From Chitinophaga qingshengii (GTDB lineage: Bacteria; Bacteroidota; Bacteroidia; Chitinophagales; Chitinophagaceae), in NCBI RefSeq assembly GCF_014529935.1, contig NZ_JACVFC010000003.1, positions 992,001 to 1,056,000 of the forward strand: 64,000 nucleotides of DNA. The letters are read 5' to 3'. The notes beneath the pieces are model-generated. The model saw only the letters and a list, made by a program, of their open reading frames with translations. It was not told where the DNA came from and searched no databases. The translations under genes were made by a program, and so were the position numbers. Every line of letters begins with the position of its first letter. Positions within the stretch are counted from its first letter, which is position 1. Positions 1 to 8,631 of this stretch are shown piece after piece.

Positions 1-664
1 CCGTCTGCAGGGCTTTGTCATAAATAGCCTGGTAAGGTATGAAGACCGCCTTATACTTATCGGCCAGTTCGCGGGCGGCAGCACGGTACTCGTTAAACGT
101 AGGATACCACTTGTCGTCTACGGCTTTTACACCTTTTACCGCATAGGGTTCCCCGATGATCAGCTGCACATCTGGCAATGCTTGTTTGGTGCGGTCCAGC
201 AGCTTATCGAAGTCGTCGCGGTACACTTTGGAAGTACCTTTATAGTTGCCATTGAGCGTATGCCAGAAATCATTTACGCCGACCAGGATGCTCAACACAT
301 CCGGTTTCAGCTGCAGGCAGTCGGCATCCCAACGGTCGGCCAGCTGGAACACCTTATTTCCGCTGATACCTTTGTTGTAGAACTTCAGATTATCGCCGGC
401 TCTTTTCAGCAACAGGTTGGCCGCAACCAGGTGTGGGTATCCACCACCCAGGGCAGCGCCGTTATTGGCGTCCATGGCATCGCGTTTACGTCCCACATCG
501 GTGATGGAATCGCCCTGGAAAAGGATCACACCTTCTTTTTTCAGGGTCAGCTTTTTGCCTTTCTCAGCAGATACGGCAGCAGATACAATGTTGGGGATAC
601 TGACAGCGGCCAGTGTGCCCATAGATACGTTTTTCAGGAAATTTCGACGGTTCGATGAATTCAT
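1..664 (-). CDS. SGNH/GDSL-family hydrolase, 3' end cut by window edge
   Basis: The frame starts at the ATG at 664 and is still open at base 1, so the C-terminus is missing. About 221 residues are visible. The N-terminus (MNSSNRRNFLKN, then a hydrophobic stretch) looks like a twin-arginine-type export signal. Next comes SGNH block I (LFQGDSITDVGRKRD, about residues 47-61, with the nucleophile Ser in GDSI), the block III-like GISGN, and block V GVNDFWH. These are the oxyanion-hole and catalytic signatures of the GDSL esterase/lipase superfamily; the final Asp-x-x-His motif lies outside the window. The substrate cannot be told; Bacteroidota homologues are often carbohydrate or acyl esterases. 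The nearest gene upstream on this strand starts at 2101 and ends at 743. Confidence 0.85.
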   Translation of the reverse strand, partial: MNSSNRRNFLKNVSMGTLAAVSIPNIVSAAVSAEKGKKLTLKKEGVILFQGDSITDVGRKRDAMDANNGAALGGGYPHLVAANLLLKRAGDNLKFYNKGISGNKVFQLADRWDADCLQLKPDVLSILVGVNDFWHTLNGNYKGTSKVYRDDFDKLLDRTKQALPDVQLIIGEPYAVKGVKAVDDKWYPTFNEYRAAARELADKYKAVFIPYQAIYDKALQT

Positions 665-742
665 AACGGATTTTTAAAATAGTGAGAGCTTCACCGGTCC
701 TGCCAGCGAAGCCCTTAAATCTATAAAAAAGATTCTGATTTT

Positions 743-2101
743 TTATACAAAGGCGCTAAACCCGGTAATGGCGCGGCCTACAATCAGGGAATTGATTTCC
801 TTGGTGCCTTCGTAGGAATAAATGGCTTCTGCATCGGCCACAAAGCGGGCCACATTATATTCCAGCAGGATACCATTGCCTCCCATCACTTCCCGGGCAC
901 CCCGTACCACATCCCTGGTACGCAGCGTACAAAATACTTTGGCCAGGGAGGCATGTTCGTCTTTCAAAGCGCCTTCGTCCTGTATCTCCGACAGGCGGAA
1001 CACCATGGTCTGCATAGCCGTCAGGTTGGACAACATCTCTACGAGGTGTCCCTGTATCAGCTGGAAAGAAGCAATCGGTTTCCCGAACTGTTCACGGGTA
1101 CGGGTATACGCCAATGCATTTTCATAGGCGCCACGGGCGCACCCTACTGCCTCCCAGGCTACACTGGCGCGGGTCATGCGGAGTACCTTACTGGTATCAC
1201 GGAAACTATTGGCCCGCTGCAGGCGGTCGGTTTCGGCCACGCGACAGTCTTTCAGGGTGATAAGACCGTTTTGTACAATGCGCAGCGCCATCTTATCCTG
1301 CATCTTCTCTACAGCAAGGCCCGGTGTACCTTTGCGCACCAGGAATCCTTTTACCTGGTTGTCATCCACATCCCTGGCCCATATCACAATCACATCGGCA
1401 AAGGTGGCGTTGCCGATCCATTTTTTCTGCCCATTGAGTATCCAGGTGTCACCTTCCCGTTTAGCCGTGGTAGTGAGACCGCCAGCTGCGCCGGAGCCTA
1501 CTTCCGGCTCAGTGAGACCGAAAGCGCCGATGGTTTCGAGCTGCTGCATACGCGGCAACCACTCGTCTTTTTGTGCTTCGGAGCCCAGCATATAAATGGA
1601 GCCCATCGCCAGACCGCTCTGTACCCCGAAGAACGTTGCAATGGAAGCATCTACCCTGGCCATTTCCATGGCTATAATACCTTCCATGAGGTAGCTGCGG
1701 TTAGGGCAACCGTAACCATCGTAGGTGACGCCACAAATATTCAGTTCCCTGAACTTCGATATGATTTCAAACGGAAACTCAGCCTTCAGCCAATATTCGT
1801 TCACGATAGGTTGTATCTCCTTTTCCATGAAAGCGCGTACTTTCAACTGCAACGCCCTGTCTTCCGCACTTAAGCGGCTGCCGATATCATAAAAGTCCCC
1901 TTCTATGGGCGGTAGTTTTTTCTTGCTGCCTCTGCTGGTCAACATCTTCATCAGGCCATTCAACTGGTTATCATCCATTTTAGCGACAGAGGCCATCACC
2001 TGCGACAGATCTACTTTTTCAGAGAGCTTTGCCAGCATTTTAAAATCGATGCTCTTCAGCAGATGATAGGCATTCTTCAGTTTTGAGAAAGTTCCGGACA
2101 T
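743..2101 (-). CDS. acyl-CoA dehydrogenase (glutaryl-CoA dehydrogenase/ACX4-like)
   Basis: This is a flavin-dependent acyl-CoA dehydrogenase, which oxidises an acyl-CoA at the alpha-beta bond. The frame opens at 2140, but I prefer the ATG at 2101 (MSGTFSKLK, 452 aa), because the longer N-terminus is encoded within a stem-loop (2131-2180). After a family-atypical N-terminal extension of about 60 residues come the helical N domain, the FAD-binding beta domain (FGLTEPEVGSG, then LNGQKKWIGNATFADV) and the C-terminal helical domain. The YEGTKEIN motif near the end carries the expected catalytic Glu. The IGNATFAD segment and the catalytic-Glu context resemble glutaryl-CoA dehydrogenase and plant ACX4 rather than medium-chain enzymes. 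Substrate is an inference only. It has no clear operon partner. Confidence 0.85.
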   Translation of the reverse strand: MSGTFSKLKNAYHLLKSIDFKMLAKLSEKVDLSQVMASVAKMDDNQLNGLMKMLTSRGSKKKLPPIEGDFYDIGSRLSAEDRALQLKVRAFMEKEIQPIVNEYWLKAEFPFEIISKFRELNICGVTYDGYGCPNRSYLMEGIIAMEMARVDASIATFFGVQSGLAMGSIYMLGSEAQKDEWLPRMQQLETIGAFGLTEPEVGSGAAGGLTTTAKREGDTWILNGQKKWIGNATFADVIVIWARDVDDNQVKGFLVRKGTPGLAVEKMQDKMALRIVQNGLITLKDCRVAETDRLQRANSFRDTSKVLRMTRASVAWEAVGCARGAYENALAYTRTREQFGKPIASFQLIQGHLVEMLSNLTAMQTMVFRLSEIQDEGALKDEHASLAKVFCTLRTRDVVRGAREVMGGNGILLEYNVARFVADAEAIYSYEGTKEINSLIVGRAITGFSAFV

Positions 2102-2130
2102 ACTACATGGTTTTACGTGAAAATACGAAT

Positions 2131-2180
2131 TACGGGCCAAAGCAGGAACGATACAAGTATCATTCCCGCTTTGGCCCGTA
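2131..2180 (-). terminator. long stem-loop between lipoprotein operon and acyl-CoA dehydrogenase
   Basis: A perfect 13-bp stem (2131-2143 with 2168-2180; core ACGGGCCAAAGC) encloses a further imperfect stem (GGAA-C-GATAC against GTATC-A-TTCC). It lies 27 bp past the stop of the leftward gene at 2207 and just before the start at 2101. The left flank contains only a short T run when read leftward, so it may act as a terminator for the lipoprotein pair or as an mRNA structure in the dehydrogenase leader. Confidence 0.5.
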
Positions 2181-2206
2181 GCCTGTTTATATTACGATAT
2201 ATCTCT

Positions 2207-3643
2207 TTAGAGCGCCAGGAATTTCCCTTCCGGTGTCACCTGTAAAGCAGTACTGCCCAGGTGAATGGTAATAGGACCGGCATAAGGCGTTTCGGCTTGA
2301 TCGCCCCTGATTTCTCCGTCGGCGGGTATGTCTACAGACTGATAATCTGCTCCTTCCAATTGATTGAGCAATGCGTAACGGTCCAGTAGCTTACCGGTTT
2401 TATCGGTGGTGTACAGCTCTACCAGCCGGGTATTCCCTTTTTTGTAGAAATGCACCCGTACCTCCATCCCCAGCGGCATGCGGTCATGCACGGCGAACAA
2501 CATTTCCGTCAGGTGTCCTTCTTCCTGCTGGGCAAAATGTTCCTTATTTGTTTCGTATACCTCCTTCAGTTTAGCCAATGAATAGTCCGATACCCGGTAC
2601 GTGATACCGCGGATCTCCTGTTTGAACTTTCCTTCTGTATCTATCCGGTAAGCGACTGATCTGGTCAGGGTACTGCCCAGACTCCACAAGGCCATCTCCC
2701 CTCCGTCAATGTCCAACTCATCCAGTGTAATGGTTCCGTCTTCGCGTATTACTGCATTCCGGCTCTCCCGCGTATTGTCTTCACCGGAGATCGTGGCATA
2801 TACCAATAACTGATCTGTAGCAGTGCCGTCCGGTTTGCAAGCCACTACCTGTACAGCGCTGTCATGGGCTTCTCCCTCATCATACCCTGTGGGGCCGTAA
2901 GCATACAATAACAACGGCGCTTTTCCGGGCAGTGTAACCTTACCATAATGATAAACATCCAGGTTATCATAGCTGATCACTTCACTATAAGACATCCAGG
3001 GTGTTAAACGGGAAACCTTTTTCAGCTTTGTGATGTCGGGCTGACCGATAGCAAGCGGCGCCTGCAGGGCAGGGAAACGGCTGGTATATTCTTCAAACGA
3101 AGTCTTTTCCATGGGCAACGCCCGGATCACGCCATCCTTTGCCAGCACATAACAGCGGATAGCCGGATTTTTGTTGGTACGGGTTTCCCGCACTTCAATG
3201 GTGGTATCATTCAAGCGCATCGGCCAGCTATATATGGCTTCTGTGGCAGCGTCATTCAGCATTTCATGCCGGCCGATTTCCTGACGGGAGATTTCTTTTC
3301 CATCAGGCGTAAACGTTACCAACAGCTCCAATGCTTTCAGCGGCTCCTTTACATCGAACTCGCAGCGCACCAGTACCGGCACAAACGACCATTTACCCGG
3401 TAGTTTTCCGCCGAGGAAACGGCTGTATGTCCGGTCTTTAAAAGGTCCCGGGTCCATATCCTTCGTGATAAACAGATATTGGCCGCCCTCATTTGACGTA
3501 ATGGCGGGTATACTGTCCAGCCAAGCCTTTACCGCTGCAGTATTAACTGGTATGCTATCGGTTTTCGTTGACGGTTGACGGGATTCAAATACCCCACACG
3601 AAAACAGGAAAACCAGGGGAAACAAAAATGAATAACGGGTCAT
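2207..3643 (-). CDS. hypothetical lipoprotein, paralogue of the upstream gene
   Basis: 478 aa. The N-terminal signal ends in a lipobox (VFLFSC, Cys 16), so the protein is probably an exported lipoprotein. I recognise no known domain. It is clearly related to the gene at 3651-5132: both share a GK(I/V)xLPGK segment followed by LLYA, a (D)STVQLV-like strand with PDGK, an R/LVELYT segment, LDRYxLLN, and a C-terminal LQ(I/V)TPEGKF. The repeated 'PDGKEI(A/S)RQEIG' segment occurs in the N-terminal third of both. The two genes are 7 bp apart on the same strand and are surely cotranscribed. Function unknown. Confidence 0.8.
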   Translation of the reverse strand: MTRYSFLFPLVFLFSCGVFESRQPSTKTDSIPVNTAAVKAWLDSIPAITSNEGGQYLFITKDMDPGPFKDRTYSRFLGGKLPGKWSFVPVLVRCEFDVKEPLKALELLVTFTPDGKEISRQEIGRHEMLNDAATEAIYSWPMRLNDTTIEVRETRTNKNPAIRCYVLAKDGVIRALPMEKTSFEEYTSRFPALQAPLAIGQPDITKLKKVSRLTPWMSYSEVISYDNLDVYHYGKVTLPGKAPLLLYAYGPTGYDEGEAHDSAVQVVACKPDGTATDQLLVYATISGEDNTRESRNAVIREDGTITLDELDIDGGEMALWSLGSTLTRSVAYRIDTEGKFKQEIRGITYRVSDYSLAKLKEVYETNKEHFAQQEEGHLTEMLFAVHDRMPLGMEVRVHFYKKGNTRLVELYTTDKTGKLLDRYALLNQLEGADYQSVDIPADGEIRGDQAETPYAGPITIHLGSTALQVTPEGKFLAL

Positions 3644-3650
3644 GGATAAC

Positions 3651-5132
3651 TTATTGTACCTGGAACTTTCCTTCCGGGGTGATTTGTAATACCTTGTCTT
3701 TTAAAGTAACGATAGCAGGCCCATTCAGTATTTGCAGGTTATCTGCTTTGTAATGCTCTCCTTCCAACGCCACGTCGTCTGCCGCTTTTACTTTATCATA
3801 GGGCATTGACTTCAGGGTGTTCAACAATACGTAGCGGTCCAGTACCTTCAGGTCGGGTTTGATGGTATACAGCTCTACCAGCTGTTCGGCGCCATTATCG
3901 TAAACATGCATACGTACCAAAACGATATCATTCCGTTGAATGCTGTACAATGATTGATCAATCTCCGTCTTAGGTTCTGTATTGGCCGCATAGTTGCTGC
4001 GCCTGTTTGCCAGTAGTTCCTTCAGATCATTTACGGAAAGTTCTTCTGTAATAAAATTCTTCTTCACCAGTTGACGCTTAAGCTTTCCACCTTCTTTCGG
4101 GGTATAGGTCACCTCGTCTTCCATAGTGTTGCCGAAGTACAGCTCTTCTCCGGTGCCTCCGTTATCATTGGATTCTTCTATTACCCGGATAGTGCCATCC
4201 GCTGCAATAGATGCGTTTTTGGATGCAGTGTAGTATCCTTCGGAGCCGGAATAGCCATTCAACCGGATACTGCTGCTTTCTTTTCCGTCGGGTGAATGGT
4301 AGACCAACTGCACGGTGGAGTCCATCACAGATTCTCCGCCATTCAGCTGCCCGGTAGCGTATAACAGGTAAGTACCTTTTCCGGGAAGGTCTATTTTGCC
4401 GTAGTGATAAGGGTCTACTTTCTCAAAATAAATCCATTCAGAAAAATCGAGGAAAGGTGTCTGTAGCGATACCGGCTTTAAGCCTGCCACGTTGGGATAG
4501 GTGATAGTAAAAGGTATTGTCAATGGTTTAAAGCGGCTGGCATAAGCGTCAAAAGTCACGGTTTCCTGTGGAACCGCGGTTATCTTCCCTGTATAATCGA
4601 TACGGAATTGTTTCATACGGGCTTTGCTGTCTCCAACGTCATCCCCTTTTTTCTGGGTATACCAGGTTTCCTTTACCCAAAAAGTAGTGTCGTTGAGGAA
4701 CTCCGGCCATTTATGCATTGAGTTCGTTTCGTTATTTTTCGTTTCGTCTTTATCGGAGCCTATTTCCTGGCGGGCAATCTCTTTTCCGTCGGGACTATAG
4801 ACCAGCAGTAATACAGTGTTGTCATAATTATCTTTCTTAAAAATACATTGGGCGGCAATGGCCACATAATTTTTGTGCCTGGAAACAATACCGGCAGACA
4901 CACTATGGAAACCGCTTTGTGCAAAAGGCCCCAGTGTACTGTCGATGTTTTCCAGGTCATAAGTATTTACTGGCGGTTCCACCGGTTTTAAATGTTTCAG
5001 CCATTCTTTAAAATCAAAAGATACGGTCTTTACACTATCGGCAAGCGGTACTTCGCCAGTACTGCTACTGTTATTACAAGAAAAGAATGCCATTGCCGGC
5101 ACCAGGATTAACACAGTTGCTAATCTTCTCAT
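3651..5132 (-). CDS. hypothetical lipoprotein, first of a tandem paralogous pair
   Basis: 493 aa with signal peptide and lipobox (MAFFSC, Cys 19) followed by a Ser/Asn/Thr-rich linker. No known domain is recognised. The whole length aligns by eye with the downstream 478-aa protein, including the PDGKEIARQEIGS segment, the LNDTTFWVKET strand and the C-terminal LQITPEGKF. The pair looks like a local duplication that has diverged considerably. An inverted repeat at 5193-5234 precedes it. Function unknown. Confidence 0.8.
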   Translation of the reverse strand: MRRLATVLILVPAMAFFSCNNSSSTGEVPLADSVKTVSFDFKEWLKHLKPVEPPVNTYDLENIDSTLGPFAQSGFHSVSAGIVSRHKNYVAIAAQCIFKKDNYDNTVLLLVYSPDGKEIARQEIGSDKDETKNNETNSMHKWPEFLNDTTFWVKETWYTQKKGDDVGDSKARMKQFRIDYTGKITAVPQETVTFDAYASRFKPLTIPFTITYPNVAGLKPVSLQTPFLDFSEWIYFEKVDPYHYGKIDLPGKGTYLLYATGQLNGGESVMDSTVQLVYHSPDGKESSSIRLNGYSGSEGYYTASKNASIAADGTIRVIEESNDNGGTGEELYFGNTMEDEVTYTPKEGGKLKRQLVKKNFITEELSVNDLKELLANRRSNYAANTEPKTEIDQSLYSIQRNDIVLVRMHVYDNGAEQLVELYTIKPDLKVLDRYVLLNTLKSMPYDKVKAADDVALEGEHYKADNLQILNGPAIVTLKDKVLQITPEGKFQVQ

Positions 5133-5192
5133 AGGGGAAGGTTTTTTGGGGTGGCAAGATAATAAAATAAGTGATAGATAGATGATAACTGG

Positions 5193-5234
5193 TTAGGCTG
5201 AACGAAATCCTTATTCAGACTTCATTCAGCCTAA
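5193..5234. repeat. 10-bp inverted repeat between GH3 gene and lipoprotein pair
   Basis: TTAGGCTGAA at 5193-5202 is repeated in inverse orientation at 5225-5234 around a 22-nt loop. It lies 8 bp past the GH3 stop codon. No T tract follows in the leftward direction, so it is either a weak terminator or a 3'-end stabilising structure. Confidence 0.4.
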
Positions 5235-5242
5235 GTTATTTA

Positions 5243-7657
5243 TCAGGGAACAATGGTAAAACTTTTATGTGCCTGGATATTTTCGGAGGAGCTGCCGATC
5301 AGGACTTCAAATTCGCCCGGTTCCACAGTGTATTGCATATGTTTATCCAGCAGGGCGAGGTGGTCCGGATGCAGCGTAAACTGCACCGTCTTTTTTTCAC
5401 CCGGGTTGAGGGTAATCCGCTCAAAGCCACGGAGCTGCATCACGTAGGTGGTTACGCTGCTGACCTTATCCTTTATATACAATTGCACTACCTCATCTCC
5501 TTTTCGTTTGCCCGTATTGGTTACTTCCACACTTACCTGTATATCGCCCTGTGGTGACTGCTTTTCTGGAGATACCATCAGATTGCTGTAAGCGAAGGTG
5601 GTATAACTCAGACCATACCCAAACGGATACAGGGCGCCGTTGACGCTCGTACGTCCGAAACCGTTATTACCGGAAGAAGGCTGACCGGCATGGGAACCGG
5701 GTTTGAATGGGAAGTTCAGCTCTATTTGTCCCAGTGATTTCGGAAAGGTAACAGACAGGCGGCCACCGGGATTATAATCGCCAAAGAGCGTTTCTGCGAT
5801 AGCGGTACCTCCCTGCGGGCCGGGGAACCAGGCTTCCAGGATAGCCGGCAGGTTTTGCTGCTCCCAGTTGATGGTCAGCGGTTGCCCGTTGATCAGCACC
5901 GCGACGACCGGTTTACCGGTAGCATGCAGCGCCTGCAGCAGCTGCAGCTGGCGGCCCGGCAGGGCGAGGTCGGTGCGGGAAAGGCTCTCTCCCACTCTTT
6001 TTTCATCTTCGCCTACCACGGCGATGATCACGTCTGACTGGCGGGCCATGGCCACCGCTTCCGCGATGCCGGCCTGTTCGGTGCTGTCCAGCGGCGTGGG
6101 AACGATTTCCGTACCAGGCCATCCGGGGTTGATGATATCACAACCTTTCGCGTATTGTACATTCACAGATTTCCCCAGATGCTGACGGATACCGTCCAGC
6201 ACCGTGGTTACCGGGTTATTGGAAGGGCCATAGCGGCTGATAGCATGTGTAGAAGCTGCCGCCAGCGGACCGGTGACCAATATAGTTTTCAGCTGCTTTT
6301 TATCGAGCGGCAATGTTTCCTTCTCATTTTTAAGCAGTACCAGGGATTCCCGGTTCAGCTGCAGTGCAAAAGCCTCGTCTTCTTCAGTATGTACCCCTTT
6401 ATCGGCCAGTTTGGGATCGGAATAGGGTTTATCGAACAAGCCCAGTTTGAATTTCACGCGTAGCACGTCCGCCACCCGGCTGTCGATCGTTTTCATGGAG
6501 AGGCGGCCTTCTTTTACCATTTCCCTTACCGGCAGGATATAATTTTCCGGCGGGGTAAAATTGGTGCGCACATTCAGGCCGGCTTCCACCGCCTGTCTTA
6601 CTGCGTCTTTATAATCAGCAGCCACATGGTGCTTACTGAAAAGGTATTCCACCGCTTCGCTATCGGACACTACATAGCCCTCGAAGCCGAACTCCTGGCG
6701 CAGCAGCTGGGTAAGGAAATAGTAGCTGCCGGTAACCGGTTCACCGTCCCAGTCGTTGTAGCTGCTCATCACGCCCATGGGTTTGGCTTCCTGGATAACG
6801 CGGCGGAAAGGATACAGGTAAATCTGGTGCATTTCGCGGGGCGCCACATGCGGATCGGTGCGGGCGTCGCCATCACGTCCGCCTTTAGGGATGCTGTACA
6901 CCGCGTAATGTTTAAGAGTAGCCGCCACGCCTTCACTTTGTACGCCGAGCGTCATCTGTTTACCCAGTTCCGCGATCAGGAACGGGTCTTCACCGTAACA
7001 CTCCACTACGCGGCCCCAGCGGGGATCGCGGGCAGGGTCCAGGATGGGAACGTAAATGTTGGTATATCCCAGCAGCCGGGCTTCCCGGCCGGCAATATGT
7101 CCGGCCCTGGCTACCAGCGCTTTGTTCCAGGTACTGCCGATACCTATGGGCGCACAGAAAGGTGTGGCCCTGTCGTGGCAAAGTCCGTGAATAGCTTCAT
7201 TGGTAAAATCCACCGGTATGCCCAGGCGGGTTTCCTCTATGAACCAGCGTTGTACCGTGTTGATAGCGCCAGCGTGTTTGCTGTAGGGGAAGGACCACTG
7301 TGTCTGCGCTTTTTTATTAAAAGGGAGGCTATTCAGCTCCTCATCGATGTTGGCGATACCATCTTTCCAGATTTTGTTTTTCCACTCCGGGGTAGGCATT
7401 TCATCCTTTAATACCCGGCCATAGCCATAAAGCGTGGCCATCTGGCATGTTTTTTCGTCCAGTGTCATTTGTGACAGCAGGTCTGCCACCCGTTTCTCCA
7501 CCGATTGGGCAGGATCTTCAAAAATATCTTTTTTACCGTTTTTATTAAAATCAATCCAGCCCTGCCGGTAAATGGGCGATTGCTGGGCCGCAGCCGGGCT
7601 GCCCCACAAGGCAATAGCCAGGGCCACTGCAGAAAAATAATGAATTGGTTTGTGCAT
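5243..7657 (-). CDS. secreted glycoside hydrolase family 3 (beta-glucosidase/xylosidase type)
   Basis: 804 aa from the ATG at 7657, chosen over 7675 because it puts a normal signal peptide (MHKPIHYFSAVALAIAL..AAAQQ) at the start. Domain order is the GH3 N-terminal TIM barrel, the GH3 C-terminal alpha/beta sandwich, and a fibronectin-III-like domain near the end (GDEVVQLYIKD). The nucleophile is Asp332 in GYVVSDSEAVEY; the KHYAVY segment (249-254) and DPRWGR (211-216) line the usual substrate site. The residue after the SDx nucleophile motif is Ser rather than the Trp common in beta-glucosidases. The mature N-terminus has an EF-hand-like loop (DFNKNGKKD, 36-44). It probably releases sugars from beta-linked oligosaccharides in the periplasm; exact specificity is not readable. 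Confidence 0.9.
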   Translation of the reverse strand: MHKPIHYFSAVALAIALWGSPAAAQQSPIYRQGWIDFNKNGKKDIFEDPAQSVEKRVADLLSQMTLDEKTCQMATLYGYGRVLKDEMPTPEWKNKIWKDGIANIDEELNSLPFNKKAQTQWSFPYSKHAGAINTVQRWFIEETRLGIPVDFTNEAIHGLCHDRATPFCAPIGIGSTWNKALVARAGHIAGREARLLGYTNIYVPILDPARDPRWGRVVECYGEDPFLIAELGKQMTLGVQSEGVAATLKHYAVYSIPKGGRDGDARTDPHVAPREMHQIYLYPFRRVIQEAKPMGVMSSYNDWDGEPVTGSYYFLTQLLRQEFGFEGYVVSDSEAVEYLFSKHHVAADYKDAVRQAVEAGLNVRTNFTPPENYILPVREMVKEGRLSMKTIDSRVADVLRVKFKLGLFDKPYSDPKLADKGVHTEEDEAFALQLNRESLVLLKNEKETLPLDKKQLKTILVTGPLAAASTHAISRYGPSNNPVTTVLDGIRQHLGKSVNVQYAKGCDIINPGWPGTEIVPTPLDSTEQAGIAEAVAMARQSDVIIAVVGEDEKRVGESLSRTDLALPGRQLQLLQALHATGKPVVAVLINGQPLTINWEQQNLPAILEAWFPGPQGGTAIAETLFGDYNPGGRLSVTFPKSLGQIELNFPFKPGSHAGQPSSGNNGFGRTSVNGALYPFGYGLSYTTFAYSNLMVSPEKQSPQGDIQVSVEVTNTGKRKGDEVVQLYIKDKVSSVTTYVMQLRGFERITLNPGEKKTVQFTLHPDHLALLDKHMQYTVEPGEFEVLIGSSSENIQAHKSFTIVP

Positions 7658-7762
7658 GTCTGATACGCCATTCATAGGCAGGTCCTAAGTTAAAGGCCGG
7701 AGGGGCGGATTGCAAATAAAGCCGAAAATTGCACCAGTAAAAGATAAGATTCTGGAAAAGGC

Positions 7763-7795
7763 AAAAAAAACGGTTGCATAACGAATATGCAACCG
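7763..7795 (-). terminator. intrinsic terminator for leftward transcription, with no gene upstream
   Basis: A perfect 9-bp stem (CGGTTGCAT at 7771-7779, ATGCAACCG at 7787-7795) with a 7-nt loop is preceded on the + strand by eight A residues, which is a U8 tract for leftward RNA. The only leftward gene nearby starts further left, so this terminates a transcript starting between about 7800 and 8015. Confidence 0.7.
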
Positions 7796-7838
7796 GTGGT
7801 AACTAAAAAACACAAACTAAAAACTGAAAAGGACATTT

Positions 7839-7898
7839 ACAGCATATAGGCTAAAGGACGATTGACAGCATATAGATTAAACGATAACAGCATATAGG
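7839..7898. repeat. three direct repeats of ACAGCATATAG
   Basis: Copies start at 7839, 7865 and 7887 (spacings 26 and 22 bp). Copies 1 and 3 extend to ACAGCATATAGGCT. They lie between the orphan terminator and the ECF sigma gene and could be a protein-binding array or part of a small leftward transcript. Confidence 0.6.
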
Positions 7899-8015
7899 CT
7901 TAGGCGTTATACATCTTTATAACGCGGATTTTAACACATCCCTCTATCGGGAAAAATAAAAATATTGACTACATTAGCGGACATCATTTCACTTATAAAA
8001 CTCTATGAAGGTTAA

Positions 8016-8576
8016 ATGATAACATCACCTTCTTATCAAGCGTACAATGAGCTTTTCCATTCTCTATATAATGAGCTGTGTAATTATGCCACCAGTTTTC
8101 TGGATGATGAAGCAGCTGCAGAAGATGTAGTACAGGAGACATTTATCCGGTTATGGCAAAAACACCGTGAGCTGATCGGCATACCGAATATCAAAGCTTA
8201 TTTATATAGAGCGGTGCGTAACAATTCCATTTCAGTGATCAGGAAGCGTACGGCCGAAGAAACGGGCAACAAGGGATTTGAATGGCTGGCTGATGTCAGT
8301 GAAGATCCGGATGCCCGGGAAAAAGCCGAAGCGAAACCGTTTTACGATCAGCTGATTTATGAAGCGATTGCCAACCTCCCGCCACAGTGCCGGGAAGTAT
8401 TTACCTGTTGCCGGCTGCAGGGCATGACCCATCAGCAAACAGCTGAAAAACTCGGTCTGTCAGCCAAAACCGTGGAAAACTATATGGGAAGGGCACTTAA
8501 AATATTACGTAAGTACCTGGGACAGTACGGTTTACCGATTCTTTTACTTTTTTTGTTAAAAATTATTAACAAATAA
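8016..8576 (+). CDS. ECF RNA polymerase sigma factor, Bacteroidota expansion type
   Basis: 186 aa sigma-70-family ECF factor. Region 2 is visible at about residues 10-75 (NELCNYATSFLDDEAAAEDV, then QETFIRLWQK), and region 4 at about 120-170 (LPPQCREVFTC, then GLSAKTVENYMGRALKILR, the helix-turn-helix). The C-terminus ends in a hydrophobic tail (LPILLLFLLKIINK), common in the Bacteroidota-specific expansion family and possibly membrane-associating. The FecR-type anti-sigma gene starts 55 bp downstream and a TonB receptor with a signalling domain follows, so this factor very likely drives the receptor locus in response to an extracellular ligand. Confidence 0.93.
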   Translation: MITSPSYQAYNELFHSLYNELCNYATSFLDDEAAAEDVVQETFIRLWQKHRELIGIPNIKAYLYRAVRNNSISVIRKRTAEETGNKGFEWLADVSEDPDAREKAEAKPFYDQLIYEAIANLPPQCREVFTCCRLQGMTHQQTAEKLGLSAKTVENYMGRALKILRKYLGQYGLPILLLFLLKIINK

Positions 8577-8631
8577 TAGAGGGCCAACGCCTATTCCGAC
8601 GTTTTACTATTAAGAGCACACACTGTACAAC

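Larger units (their letters stand above)
7658..8015. other. 358-bp gene-free region: orphan terminator, three direct repeats, inverted repeat
   Basis: This gap separates the divergent GH3 and ECF sigma genes. It contains a leftward-pointing intrinsic terminator (7763-7795), three copies of ACAGCATATAG (7839, 7865, 7887) and a 7-bp inverted repeat (GCGTTAT/ATAACGC, 7904-7925). Small leftward frames exist (about 18 codons each) but have nothing to support them. The promoters of both flanking genes must lie here; I could not place a convincing -33/-7 pair. Confidence 0.6.

Noticed and set aside
953..1873. 306-codon open frame on the + strand
   Set aside because: Antisense to the acyl-CoA dehydrogenase; no recognisable protein features and composition typical of a shadow frame.
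6626..7411. 261-codon open frame on the + strand
   Set aside because: Antisense to the GH3 catalytic domain, whose motifs are all intact on the other strand.
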